Counted from the first letter of the stretch, positions 7,888-16,281 are shown. The stretch is DNA of 30,180 nucleotides from Desulfobacteraceae bacterium (GCA_022712835.1 JAFLJU010000306.1:1-30180); one strand, 5' to 3'. Notes: a model not told the origin generated them from the letters alone. Numbers and translations: made by a program.

Positions 7888-8463
7888 TTAAAAGTCTTCT
7901 AAAATTTTGCTTTTCTCTAGGAATTCATTTACCTCCTGGGTGGTTTTCCTCGACGTGACCACGGCCTTTTCAAAGCGGCGGCAAAAAGGATCATCCTCTC
8001 CTAATATCTTTGTTGCGTTCTTGTACAATGCTTCGCCAGCCAGAAAATAGGCGGTCATTTGTTTGTTGAGTTTTTTACGTTCAACATGGCGCAGTTTTTC
8101 CGCCAGTATCACCGATTCCAATTTTTGAACCGAATACTCAACCAGGGCATCCCGGGGCATGCCATAGGTTTCGGATATAGCGCTCAGGGCATCAATGGTT
8201 TTTCGGCTTAGTACAAAGGTTTTTTGTTTTCTGGGAAGTTTTTTAAATTGCCGGATCTGGATGGTTTTAGCCAGATCGGAAAGGGCTGCCATATCCTCAA
8301 TGATATGATCAAACAAGGATTTTTGTTTGATGCCCATGTGGATGGCCACAAGCCCGATGGAATCAATGGCTTTCTGGGATAGCTTAAAAGTTGCCCTTAC
8401 CGATTGTTTTCCCCTCAGGTCGAACATGGCAGGTCCTAGAAACGGGTCATCTATTTTGGGCAT
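7888..8463 (-). CDS. Tandem ribbon-helix-helix-like protein, function unknown
   Basis: A 191-residue soluble protein without a known name. Residues 22-58 and 81-116 look like two copies of one unit: FKLSQKAIDSIGLVAIHMG aligns with FVLSRKTIDALSAISETYG, each followed by a second helix (KQKSLFDHIIEDM and PRDALVEYSVQKL). A short strand after basic residues and two helices is the pattern of the ribbon-helix-helix fold, so it could be a DNA-binding protein with two fused half-dimers. The C-terminal third is helical and charged. ATG is preceded by AAGGAG. It lies 59 bp upstream of the ABC cassette on the same strand and may be cotranscribed or regulate it. Confidence 0.75.
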   Translation of the reverse strand: MPKIDDPFLGPAMFDLRGKQSVRATFKLSQKAIDSIGLVAIHMGIKQKSLFDHIIEDMAALSDLAKTIQIRQFKKLPRKQKTFVLSRKTIDALSAISETYGMPRDALVEYSVQKLESVILAEKLRHVERKKLNKQMTAYFLAGEALYKNATKILGEDDPFCRRFEKAVVTSRKTTQEVNEFLEKSKILEDF

Positions 8464-8572
8464 GGCATCTCCTTTTGGGAGTATAATTATTAAATCTACT
8501 AAAAGATAAAAAGTAATGCAGATTTATTATGATCGAATTTTACTTCAAAACAGAAGTCGGATCAATACAAAA

Positions 8573-8590
8573 ATTTTGGATGACCAAAAT
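8573..8590. repeat. 18-bp dyad upstream of the RHH-like gene
   Basis: ATTTTGG-ATGA-CCAAAAT is a perfect 7-bp inverted repeat about 110 bp upstream of the RHH-like start. On the minus strand it is followed by a short T-run, so it could be either an operator or a weak terminator of the diguanylate cyclase transcript. The stem has only two G-C pairs. The rest of 8464-8701 holds no supported gene. Confidence 0.35.
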
Positions 8591-8701
8591 ATAATTTTAC
8601 AAAATTTAAGGGGTGTGATGACAGGAAACTGTTGGGATTTCAAAATTGGGCGGTTTTTAGGGGAAAATTATCCGGATGCTTTTTTAAAAATATGCAGAAG
8701 A

Positions 8702-9844
8702 TCACTCTTCCGGCAGAGGTAAAACTTTGTTTCGTCCTTGTCTTTTCGCCTTAAAAAGCTGGCGGTCGGCCATGGTGATTCCCTCTTCATAGGGGCGATC
8801 ATGGGCCATCTCTGCCACCCCGAAACTCATGGTGAATTTCACCTGTTTTTGGGAATATTCAACGGTTAGGTTTTCGATGGCCCGTCTGATTTTTTCGCCA
8901 AGGGTATAGGCCCCTTTGATATTTGTGTCAGGGAGTAATATGAGGAACTCTTCGCCTCCCCATCGGGCCACAAGATCCTGGGATCGTGTTTGCTCTTCGA
9001 ACAACCTGGCAAGGCGCTTGAGTGCGTGATCTCCTGTGGCGTGACCGTATTGATCGTTAATCGTTTTAAAAAAATCGATATCACCGAGAAGAATGGAAAA
9101 AGAATTTTTATTTCGCGTCATTCGGGTATGTTCATATTCCAGTCTGTCATAGATCCCCCTTCTGTTTAATAATCCGGTGAGCGCATCATGTTTGGCCATA
9201 ATGTCAAGCTGCCGGCTCAACTCTTTCATCCTGAGAAAGGTTTCTTGCCTGGAGTATTCGTAAACAGCGGTAATGATGACAATCGTCATATAGGAGACGA
9301 ATATGCGAATTTTAAATTCCATGGGATAAACAGTTGCATTAAAACTGTGATCGGGAAGGGAAAAAATAACCAGAACCAGGCCGGTGAACACAAGGGTGTA
9401 GTTAAGGCCACGCTTTAAATCATAGAGGAAAATGGCGGTAACCGGAAAAATAAATATCCAGACAGGGCCGGTATTTTCCACGCCACCCGAGTATACTAAG
9501 TATAGCATTAACACAAAAAGAGAGTGGATAAAAATATGTGAGGCGGTGTCAAACCTGGATGTTTTTCGTAAATAAAAAAAACTGGAGACAAAGAATGCCA
9601 TTACCAACAGATCCAGGGTGAAAAGCAGATAGTTTTGAAGGCGGAAGGTCAGGATCGATATGGGGAAGATGAAGATGACCCCGATTAAGCAAAACATATT
9701 TAATAAGTGGATTTTTCGTGAAGATTCAAGATCCGTCTTATCTAAAATGCCGTTATTTAATATGAATACAATGAACTGCCTGATTTTGATCATCCTTAAT
9801 CTATACACCAGGTTCGATTTGTTTTTCAACTTGAATCTGGCCAT
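8702..9844 (-). CDS. Membrane diguanylate cyclase (GGDEF)
   Basis: A 380-residue protein. About six membrane helices (residues 48-196) precede a linker and a GGDEF domain. Active-site motif GGEEF at 296-300, metal-binding GDID at 252-256, and the inhibitory I-site RSQD at 287-290, exactly five residues before GGEEF. It should therefore convert two GTP into cyclic di-GMP with product inhibition, under control of an unrecognised membrane sensor. No EAL domain. The ATG at 9844 has no good ribosome-binding site and a stop lies just upstream in frame; a start at Met18 is possible. It is the second gene after the CHASE4 sensor on the same strand, 137 bp apart. Confidence 0.93.
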   Translation of the reverse strand: MARFKLKNKSNLVYRLRMIKIRQFIVFILNNGILDKTDLESSRKIHLLNMFCLIGVIFIFPISILTFRLQNYLLFTLDLLVMAFFVSSFFYLRKTSRFDTASHIFIHSLFVLMLYLVYSGGVENTGPVWIFIFPVTAIFLYDLKRGLNYTLVFTGLVLVIFSLPDHSFNATVYPMEFKIRIFVSYMTIVIITAVYEYSRQETFLRMKELSRQLDIMAKHDALTGLLNRRGIYDRLEYEHTRMTRNKNSFSILLGDIDFFKTINDQYGHATGDHALKRLARLFEEQTRSQDLVARWGGEEFLILLPDTNIKGAYTLGEKIRRAIENLTVEYSQKQVKFTMSFGVAEMAHDRPYEEGITMADRQLFKAKRQGRNKVLPLPEE

Positions 9845-9981
9845 TGGGCCAGTTATTAATTATGAGCTGTGCGATACCCGTTATAGTGCTCACTAACGAT
9901 CAGTTTCAGACCCCTGAGGATTTCTTTCGGAAGCCATTGCCCAATCTTAATTATTCCTCGTTACATAAATACCCAAAATGC

Positions 9982-11307
9982 TCACTCGGTTTTTTTCTTT
10001 TTCATCTTGATATACCAATCTTTATCACCATATAATTTGTCAGAGCATTCCGGACACATACCATGGCTAAATTCTGCTTCTGAATGGCTCCGTATATAGG
10101 ATTCGATCTGATTCCAATACCCTTTATCATCCCTGATTTTTTTACATGAAGCGCAAATTGGTATTATGCCTTTTAGGGTTTTAATTTCATCAAGTGATTC
10201 TTGAAGTTCCAAATTTGTTTTTGTTAACCGTGAGGTCTGGTTAGCGATGGTACTCACCATCTTGTTCATTTCATCTGCCAGGGTGCCGATTTCATCCAGG
10301 CGCTCAATGGAGACCTGTTGATAATAATCTTTGTTCAATTTAACAGAGCATGTGAAATCTGTAAGCTGGACAATTGGTTTTATGATCGATCTGCGGAGAA
10401 AGATATGTAAAATCACTAAAATAATTAGGGTGGTGATCATCATTACCGTCGAACTGAAACGCAGAGTTGAGACGCCGTTTTTTGAGATTTCCCGTGGGAA
10501 TGGAGCTTCTATTATAAACGCAGTTTTTGTACCGATATCTGGGTAAGCACTATATACGAATAGTTCATTTTCTTTTTTTTTGAGATAGAATCCCCCATTA
10601 TCATTGATTTCGTCCTCAATGGAATGGAATTTGCCCGATTCATCGGGGTCGTCAGGCAACAGTATTTTAAATCCAACCTGTACCTGTGATTTGAGTTTCT
10701 CCACAACGGCCTTTGAAAGAAACTTGCCCATTATGAAGGTTCCAATGACAGGGCCTTCAGTATTGCTTTTCAATATTGGATTTGAGACGATGAACAATGG
10801 GCCTTTTTCAGAAACCCAGATTCCTGTTTTGGACATTTTTTTAAAATCGTCCATGTGATCAAATTGGAGGAGGGGATGATTCTCCGGAAAACTATTTTTA
10901 TTAAACCCTTTGAAGTCTATTTCATTTTCAATGCCATGATCAAAAATTTTTCCCCAAACCACTTTATTTTTTTTGTTGAGTATGAATATCAACTGAAGTT
11001 CATAGGATGTAAAGGTTTCGTCAATCAGATTGCTGTCTTCAAATGTTTTATCTGGATGCTGAACATAGGCATAGGTATCTGACCACGAAGACCAATCTCC
11101 AGTCAATAATTTAAGGTTTGATAATTCTTGGTCAATGGCGTTTTTACATCTGGTCAGATTGTTTATTGCTCCCTGCTGTTCCAATCGTACGAATTTGGGG
11201 TATAGGATGAACTTATTTACCAAAAAATAAATGACACCCATTGCGATAAAAATACCAATAATGATAGAAAGAATTCTGGCATGTAAGGATGTTCTAAACA
11301 TCTGCAT
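9982..11307 (-). CDS. CHASE4-HAMP membrane sensor with C-terminal Cys4 tail
   Basis: A 441-residue protein: a membrane helix near 11-33, a periplasmic CHASE4-type domain with the WSSWSDTYAYV motif (about 73-83), a second helix near 285-305, a HAMP domain, a short coiled coil, and a tail with CASC (385-388) and CPEC (418-421) around KKIRDDKGYWNQIESYI. This Cys tail is common at the end of PAS/receiver proteins in Desulfobacterota and looks like a zinc ribbon. No kinase, GGDEF, EAL or methyl-accepting domain follows. The ATG at 11307 is chosen because AAGGAG lies nine bases before it; a TTG nine bases further upstream is open. It may signal to the adjacent diguanylate cyclase. Confidence 0.82.
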   Translation of the reverse strand: MQMFRTSLHARILSIIIGIFIAMGVIYFLVNKFILYPKFVRLEQQGAINNLTRCKNAIDQELSNLKLLTGDWSSWSDTYAYVQHPDKTFEDSNLIDETFTSYELQLIFILNKKNKVVWGKIFDHGIENEIDFKGFNKNSFPENHPLLQFDHMDDFKKMSKTGIWVSEKGPLFIVSNPILKSNTEGPVIGTFIMGKFLSKAVVEKLKSQVQVGFKILLPDDPDESGKFHSIEDEINDNGGFYLKKKENELFVYSAYPDIGTKTAFIIEAPFPREISKNGVSTLRFSSTVMMITTLIILVILHIFLRRSIIKPIVQLTDFTCSVKLNKDYYQQVSIERLDEIGTLADEMNKMVSTIANQTSRLTKTNLELQESLDEIKTLKGIIPICASCKKIRDDKGYWNQIESYIRSHSEAEFSHGMCPECSDKLYGDKDWYIKMKKKKTE

Positions 11308-11686
11308 GGATCCCAACTCCTTAAATCTCTATAGGCTGAGCAAAATCACACTAACTGTCAGAGGATGTAGGCCGAATAGGAACATAAATGAAACGATAAA
11401 TCAATAGAAAAACCATCCCGAAAAAGTAGCCCTGCTCTGGTAAATTGAAAATTTAAAACCGTTTGAAGGAAAAGGCGTTTGCATGAGTTGAAGGGCACTA
11501 TCTTGAATAAATGGGGAAAATTCTATCTTTGATATCCAATATTTTCTGTTATTTCAATCGGTTCTGTTTTATGGTAATAGGAAGAATCCACTCCGAAAAA
11601 GTTGAGTTATAAAGAGAAAAGCCATAAATATTACCTGCAATGATGGCCCCATGATTATCTCTTGAAAATGTTCAGGGAGATCAGGG
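11308..11686. other. Intergenic region without a gene
   Basis: About 380 bp between the start of the CHASE4 sensor and the end of bioN. No frame with a ribosome-binding site was found. A possible sensor promoter on the minus strand is TTGATT followed after 17 bp by a weak TCCTAT (near 11366-11404). No hairpin with a T-run was seen after bioN. Confidence 0.3.
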
Positions 11687-12439
11687 TTAGGCCAAGAGAA
11701 GGCAGAACCAAAAGGTAAGGCTTATAACGATGAAAATGCTCTCTTTGCCGCTGGGTTTAAATTCAGGATCGGTGCGGTCTTCGCAATAACACCTGGCTTC
11801 CATGGCCAAAATCAGGTGGTCCGCAGATAAAAAGGTTTTTTTTAACAAAGGAAGTGTCAGGCGGACAAACCGCTTTACTGGATTTTTTTCCAGGTTTCCA
11901 CATCGTGCACAAATAGCATTTGAGGTCTCCTGGGCTTGTTGTATGAGAAGGGGTAAAAAGCGCAGGGCAAGGCTGATCATAATGGCCACCCGTTTTTCCG
12001 GGACAAAGGGGATGGGTTTTAGATACCATTGGGCAGCACTTTTCAAGCTGGAAGGCCGGGTGGTGGCCGAAAAGACAAGGCCTGTGACCATGATTAGAAA
12101 AAACCGAAGGGCCACAAGAGATCCCTGATATAGACCCTGGGTGCTGATGGTCATTCCATGGAGGGAAACAAGGGGGTCTCCGGAAATGGTTAGGGCCCTT
12201 GAAAGAAGGATAAAAACCAGAAACAGGATAAAATATCTCAGGTGCTTTAAGGTTTGTCCGATCCGAAGTCCGCTATTTTTGGTGAAAAAAGCAAGCACCC
12301 CAAAAAGAATGCCACAGGCCGGAAAATTTGCATTAACCAGGGAAAGGCTCACCATACAGACCAGGAAAACTTTGCACCGGGTATCCAGACCGTGCAGGAG
12401 GGAGTTGCCGGGTTTGAACATGAAGGGGTTCATTGACAT
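11687..12439 (-). CDS. bioN: Energy-coupling factor transmembrane protein, biotin ECF transporter (EcfT/BioN)
   Basis: A 250-residue membrane protein of the EcfT family with about five hydrophobic segments. It couples the ATPase to the substrate-binding BioY. The two cytoplasmic coupling motifs, usually Ala-Arg-Gly, appear here as ICARCGN (178-180) and MEARCYC (215-217), i.e. Cys replaces Gly in both. Helix context, including the LAMEAR segment, otherwise fits EcfT. Its start lies within a 17-bp tandem repeat and overlaps the end of bioM by ten bases; no separate ribosome-binding site is visible, so translation is coupled. Assigned to biotin uptake because bioY and birA are in the same operon. 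Confidence 0.9.
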   Translation of the reverse strand: MSMNPFMFKPGNSLLHGLDTRCKVFLVCMVSLSLVNANFPACGILFGVLAFFTKNSGLRIGQTLKHLRYFILFLVFILLSRALTISGDPLVSLHGMTISTQGLYQGSLVALRFFLIMVTGLVFSATTRPSSLKSAAQWYLKPIPFVPEKRVAIMISLALRFLPLLIQQAQETSNAICARCGNLEKNPVKRFVRLTLPLLKKTFLSADHLILAMEARCYCEDRTDPEFKPSGKESIFIVISLTFWFCLLLA

Positions 12440-12462
12440 GGGGGGGTCATTGACATGGGGGG
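12430..12462. repeat. 17-bp tandem duplication at the bioM/bioN junction
   Basis: TCATTGACATGGGGGGG occurs at 12430-12446 and again at 12447-12462 (last G missing). On the coding strand each copy supplies CCCCCCATGTCAATGA. The copies lie in different frames because 17 is not a multiple of three: the first is read as the last residues of bioM (PPMSMTPPCQ), the second provides the bioN start ATG and the bioM stop TGA. Confidence 0.85.
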
Positions 12463-13200
12463 AAAGGACGGCTCCATCGTACAGGTACAGGGCGGTTTGA
12501 TGCCATTTGATTCAAGATGGCGAATCATCTGTGTCACCTTCCCATCTGCTACAAGCCTTCCCCGGGAGATGATGAGCAGGCGGGAGGCCGATCGCATAAC
12601 GGTTTCCACATCATGGGTGGCCATGATGATGGTCTGACCGTTCTTGTTCAACTCTGAAATGAGTGCTAAAAGGGATTGGGTGCCGGGGTGGTCCAGATTG
12701 GCAAAGGGCTCATCAAATACGATGACTTCGGGATCCATGGCAAGGATCCCGGCAATGGTCAGTTTCCTTTTTTCTCCCCCGGAAAGGGTGGCCGGATTTC
12801 GGCTGCTTAGTTCCGTCAGGTTCAGCTGATCCAGGGCGGTATTGACCTTTGTATTAACAAGGGTTCGGTCAAGATTTAAATTTTCAGGGCCAAAGGCGAC
12901 CTCATCAAATACGGTGTCGCAGACAATCTGGGTATCGGCATCTTGGAACACCATGCCCACGGTTTTCCGGGTATGGGTCAAATCCTTGAAAATGTCTTGT
13001 CCATGGAGTCGGATGGTTCCGGCAGCAGGTTTAAACAACCCGTTTAAATGCCGGATCAGGGTGGTCTTGCCCGAACCGTTCTGGCCGGCCAGGATGATAA
13101 ATTCTCCCTTGTTGACAGAAAAACTGATATCGAAAATACCGCCGTCTCCGTCCGGGTATCGGTGGGTAAGATCGTTTATCTCAAGAATTTTAGTTGCCAT
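12430..13200 (-). CDS. bioM: ECF transporter ATPase for biotin uptake (BioM)
   Basis: An ECF-type ABC ATPase. From the ATG at 13200 (256 residues): Walker A GQNGSGKTT (39-47), Q-loop VFQDADTQ (84-91), signature LSGGEKRK (139-146), Walker B VIVFDEP (159-165) and switch His in ATHD (194-197). It powers BioY/BioN. The ATG is ten bases after the bioY stop; an in-frame TTG at 13221 overlapping bioY is the alternative start, and neither has a good ribosome-binding site. The last ten residues come from a tandem duplication, so the C-terminus is probably longer than in relatives. Confidence 0.94.
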   Translation of the reverse strand: MATKILEINDLTHRYPDGDGGIFDISFSVNKGEFIILAGQNGSGKTTLIRHLNGLFKPAAGTIRLHGQDIFKDLTHTRKTVGMVFQDADTQIVCDTVFDEVAFGPENLNLDRTLVNTKVNTALDQLNLTELSSRNPATLSGGEKRKLTIAGILAMDPEVIVFDEPFANLDHPGTQSLLALISELNKNGQTIIMATHDVETVMRSASRLLIISRGRLVADGKVTQMIRHLESNGIKPPCTCTMEPSFPPMSMTPPCQ

Positions 13201-13210
13201 TATTTGACTA

Positions 13211-13738
13211 TTATTTGACAAGGGGTCTTATCTTTTTTGCCAGAAAAGCCGCCGCCGCAATTTTTAAACCATCTCCGATTAAAAACGGTAACATGCCACC
13301 GGCAATGGCTTTTTGCCAGGACAGGGAAAAGGCAATTTTTAACCAGGGAACGCCGATGGCATAGACAATTAGGGATCCTACCACCATGGCAATCACATCT
13401 GCGGTCACACTTTTTTTCAATCCCTTTGAAATGGCTGCGGTCACAAAAACTGCTGGCAGATAGGCCACAAGATATCCGCCGGTGGGACCGAATAATTTCC
13501 CGATACCTGCAGTGCCGCCGGCAAAAACAGGCAACCCGGCAAGGCCGATCAAAAGATAGATTCCTACACAGGCAAGTCCCCAGACAGGTCCCAGGATGAG
13601 GCCTGCCAGCAGGACAAACATGTTCTGTAATACGATGGGAACCGGGCCCACAGGGATGGCGATAAATGCGCCCATGGCGATCAGGGCAACAAACAAAGCG
13701 GTATATACGGTCATTCTAAGTTGGTTGGAAGGGGTCAT
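13211..13738 (-). CDS. bioY: Biotin-binding S-component BioY
   Basis: A 175-residue membrane protein of the BioY family with six hydrophobic segments. Family motifs are visible: PVGPVPIVLQNMFVLLAGL in the first half, then GLPVFAGGTAGIGKLFGPTGGYL. It binds biotin and docks on BioN/BioM. The ATG at 13738 is preferred because AAGGA lies six bases before it and it is ten bases after the birA stop; an in-frame upstream start at 13771 would overlap birA. Confidence 0.96.
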   Translation of the reverse strand: MTPSNQLRMTVYTALFVALIAMGAFIAIPVGPVPIVLQNMFVLLAGLILGPVWGLACVGIYLLIGLAGLPVFAGGTAGIGKLFGPTGGYLVAYLPAVFVTAAISKGLKKSVTADVIAMVVGSLIVYAIGVPWLKIAFSLSWQKAIAGGMLPFLIGDGLKIAAAAFLAKKIRPLVK

Positions 13739-13748
13739 TTTGTTCCTT

Positions 13749-14696
13749 TCAGGCGTGAAAACAATCGCCATAAATTATTTTTTTGAGGGTTTGCTGGTCA
13801 TCTTCAATGATCAGTGCGCCGGTTTCATCCACGTCAATGGCCGTTCCTTCATGAATGTTATCAAAGGTCTCAACCCGGACTCGCTGGCCGATGGTGCTGG
13901 TTTGCTTTTTCCAAAGATCCATGATATCCGGGCAATTAATGTTTTGAATTTGCTCTTCAAATTCAATTAAAAATGCTGTCAGAATCTCTTTGCGGGAAAG
14001 ATTCTTTTTCAGGATATTCTTAAGGGAAACTGCTTTAAATTCTTTGTTTACGGGATCATTGTTTACATTGATGCCAATGCCGATCACCAGAAACTGGACC
14101 ATATCCCCCCGGGTTTCCATTTCGGACAACATGCCTGCCAGTTTTTCTTTTCCAAGCAAAAGGTCATTGGGCCACTTTACACTGACATCCAGCGCAAATA
14201 ATCGATTTAAAACCCGGGACAGGCTCAGGGATGCTGCAAAATTATAAATATATATCAGGTGGGGGGGTAAAAGGGGCCTTAGGATGAGGGTAAACCACAA
14301 TCCCCCCCTGGAAGAGATCCATTCCCGGTTGAGGCGGCCTCTTCCCTTTGTCTGGTGTTCGGTAACCACGCAGCTTAAATGGGGAGTCCCCTTTCTGGCA
14401 AGCTCTTTGGCCGTATCCATGGTGGTTTCAACTTCCTGGAAATGAAGGATTTTATCCCTGACTTTCGGGTTAAAGCAAAAGGGAAGCAGCAGATCATCGG
14501 GGTTGGAAAGCAGATAACCATTGGGTGTGGAATCAATCGGCAATCCGTTTTGTTTCATGGCTTTGATATGCTTCCATACCGCCACCCTGGATATCCCTGT
14601 GGTTTCACTGATCCTGACGCCTGACAGGGTGCCTCCCCCTGCCTGGTACAGGAGTTTAAGGATTGATTCTTTTATATTTTTAATCTTGTTAACCAT
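13749..14696 (-). CDS. birA: Bifunctional biotin-protein ligase / biotin operon repressor BirA
   Basis: A 315-residue protein with an N-terminal winged helix (about 1-62, ISETTGISRVAVWKHIK as the recognition region), a central ligase domain with GRGRLNREW (118-126) and KWPNDLLL (174-181), and a C-terminal BPL_C domain (about 270-315). It makes biotinyl-AMP, attaches biotin to carboxylase subunits, and as holo-dimer represses biotin genes. A perfect operator overlaps its own start codon, so it is autoregulated together with bioY-bioM-bioN downstream. The ATG has no ribosome-binding site; no other nearby in-frame start is better, which suggests an almost leaderless mRNA. Confidence 0.97.
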   Translation of the reverse strand: MVNKIKNIKESILKLLYQAGGGTLSGVRISETTGISRVAVWKHIKAMKQNGLPIDSTPNGYLLSNPDDLLLPFCFNPKVRDKILHFQEVETTMDTAKELARKGTPHLSCVVTEHQTKGRGRLNREWISSRGGLWFTLILRPLLPPHLIYIYNFAASLSLSRVLNRLFALDVSVKWPNDLLLGKEKLAGMLSEMETRGDMVQFLVIGIGINVNNDPVNKEFKAVSLKNILKKNLSRKEILTAFLIEFEEQIQNINCPDIMDLWKKQTSTIGQRVRVETFDNIHEGTAIDVDETGALIIEDDQQTLKKIIYGDCFHA

Positions 14697-14727
14697 AATA
14701 AGGATGTTTAGTTAACAAGATTAAAAA
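14677..14727. promoter_or_regulatory. BirA operator, perfect 17-bp inverted repeat
   Basis: TTTTTAATCTTGTTAAC (14677-14693) and its exact reverse complement (14711-14727) are separated by 17 bp. The core TTGTTAAC...GTTAACAA matches the known bacterial BirA box. The half-site nearer birA lies inside the gene and encodes V-N-K-I-K-N directly after the start Met; the spacer contains the ATG (14694-14696). Confidence 0.92.
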
Positions 14728-14737
14728 AGAAGGTCAA
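14709..14737 (-). promoter_or_regulatory. Putative birA-bioYMN promoter
   Basis: On the minus strand TTGACC (14732-14737) is followed after 17 bp by TAACTA (14709-14714). Transcription would start near 14702, about six bases before the ATG. The -10 element lies within the outer operator half-site, so BirA binding would block it directly. Confidence 0.5.
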
Positions 14738-14895
14738 GAACAATTTTATTTTTGGAAGGATCCGGGTGCAAAACAAGAAAACAATGGGAAACCATGGTAA
14801 AAAATTTTAATCTGTAGTATTTGCCATTGTATGGACGACTCCCCATGGAGTGGATGGACAAACAAAACATATATCATCGGTTGGGTTGGAAAAAA

Positions 14896-16281
14896 ATGGC
14901 GTCAACAAATGCATGGATTTTAGTGGTAGATGATGATGAAGCCATACGAGATGCCTTGATGGAAATCCTGGAAGATGAATATGGTGTTGTCTGTGTCGAC
15001 AGCGGTTTTAAAGCCCTTGATCAGATTCAAAAACAGATGTTTGATCTTATCTTTTTGGACATTGTCATGCCGGAAATGGATGGAATCCAAACCTTGAAAA
15101 AGATCAAACTCTATGACAAACATTTAGATGTTATTATGATTTCTGCTGTGGATCGTGCCCAGGAAGCCACGGATTCCATTCGGCTTGGTGCCTATGATTA
15201 TATTACAAAACCATTTGACCATGAGATCATATTGAACCGGGTGGAAAAGGTTTTGCTGCAGCGAAACCTCTCAAAAGAAGTTTGTTTCCACCGATCCGAA
15301 GCCGGATCGGGAAAGCCTCAAATAATCAGTAAATCAAAAAATATGGGTATTGTCTTTAATTTGGTTGAAAAAGTGGCCAAAACAGCAAGCAATGTATTGA
15401 TCACCGGCGAAAGTGGCACGGGGAAAGAATTGATTGCAAGGGCGGTTCACGATGTCAGCGATCGGCGGGAAAAGCCATTTGTTGCCATTAATTGTGCGGC
15501 CATACCTACAGAACTTATGGAAGCTGAGTTGTTCGGACATGAAAAAGGTGCCTTTACTGGTGCCCATAAACAGAGCACAGGCAAATTTGAATTTGCCCAC
15601 CAGGGGAGTATCTTTCTGGACGAAATTTCTTGCCTGAAGTCTGAATTTCAGGCGAAACTATTACGATTTATCCAGGAACGGGAATTTACGCGGGTGGGTA
15701 GTCACCTCACCGTTAAGGTGGATGTGCGGATTATCGCCGCCACCAACACCAGTCTCGCCGAGATGGTCAAGGAAGGCAGTTTCAGGGAAGACCTTTTTTT
15801 TAGGCTCAATGTAGTTCCCATATTGCTGCCACCCCTTCGGAGTCGTAATGGGGATATTCCGATTTTGGCAGATTTTTTTCTGGATCGCTTCAACCACCAG
15901 ATGAATAAAAAAATGAAAGGCTTTACCCCGAATGCCATTGCCGTTCTGGAGGACTATCCCTGGCCCGGGAATATTCGTGAACTGGAAAATCTTATTGAAC
16001 GGATGGTGGTTCTGGGGGATGATAATCAGTTCATAGGGGAAAAGGATTTGCCCTATGATCTTTTATTCCATGGGGAACATAGAGGGATGCAAGACGGGGA
16101 AAGAGAAAACAAAGGGTTGATCCAGGCACGCCATTCCTTTGAACGGCTCTACATCCTGCGGGCTCTGCAAAATTGCAGGTGGAACCAGACCTTGGCCGCA
16201 AGTCGTCTGGGTATTCATAGAAATACCCTTATACAGAAAATGAAATCCCTGGATTTGACCCGGAATGATGCGACGGACTAA
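14896..16281 (+). CDS. Sigma-54-dependent response regulator (NtrC family)
   Basis: Receiver, AAA+ and Fis-type helix-turn-helix. Numbered from the ATG at 14896 (461 residues): acidic VDDDE (11-15), phospho-acceptor D55, Lys K105; Walker A GESGTGKE (171-178), sigma-54 contact loop GAFTGA (218-223), Walker B FLDE (240-243), arginine segment FREDLFFRL; C-terminal HTH about 427-450 (NQTLAASRLGIHRNTL). It should activate sigma-54 promoters when phosphorylated. The frame is open back to TTG 14821, but those 25 residues do not look like a receiver N-terminus. No strong ribosome-binding site marks either start. It converges with, and overlaps by 4 bp, the histidine kinase gene, its likely partner. 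Confidence 0.94.
   Translation: MASTNAWILVVDDDEAIRDALMEILEDEYGVVCVDSGFKALDQIQKQMFDLIFLDIVMPEMDGIQTLKKIKLYDKHLDVIMISAVDRAQEATDSIRLGAYDYITKPFDHEIILNRVEKVLLQRNLSKEVCFHRSEAGSGKPQIISKSKNMGIVFNLVEKVAKTASNVLITGESGTGKELIARAVHDVSDRREKPFVAINCAAIPTELMEAELFGHEKGAFTGAHKQSTGKFEFAHQGSIFLDEISCLKSEFQAKLLRFIQEREFTRVGSHLTVKVDVRIIAATNTSLAEMVKEGSFREDLFFRLNVVPILLPPLRSRNGDIPILADFFLDRFNHQMNKKMKGFTPNAIAVLEDYPWPGNIRELENLIERMVVLGDDNQFIGEKDLPYDLLFHGEHRGMQDGERENKGLIQARHSFERLYILRALQNCRWNQTLAASRLGIHRNTLIQKMKSLDLTRNDATD

Noticed and set aside
8516..8722. 68-codon open frame on the plus strand
   Set aside because: It runs into the end of the diguanylate cyclase gene on the other strand, lacks a ribosome-binding site and is AT-rich noise.
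14821..14895. Upstream extension of the NtrC-type regulator starting at TTG
   Set aside because: The 25 extra residues do not resemble a receiver N-terminus, and the ATG at 14896 gives the usual short lead into the acidic motif. The start remains unproven, because neither site has a strong ribosome-binding site.
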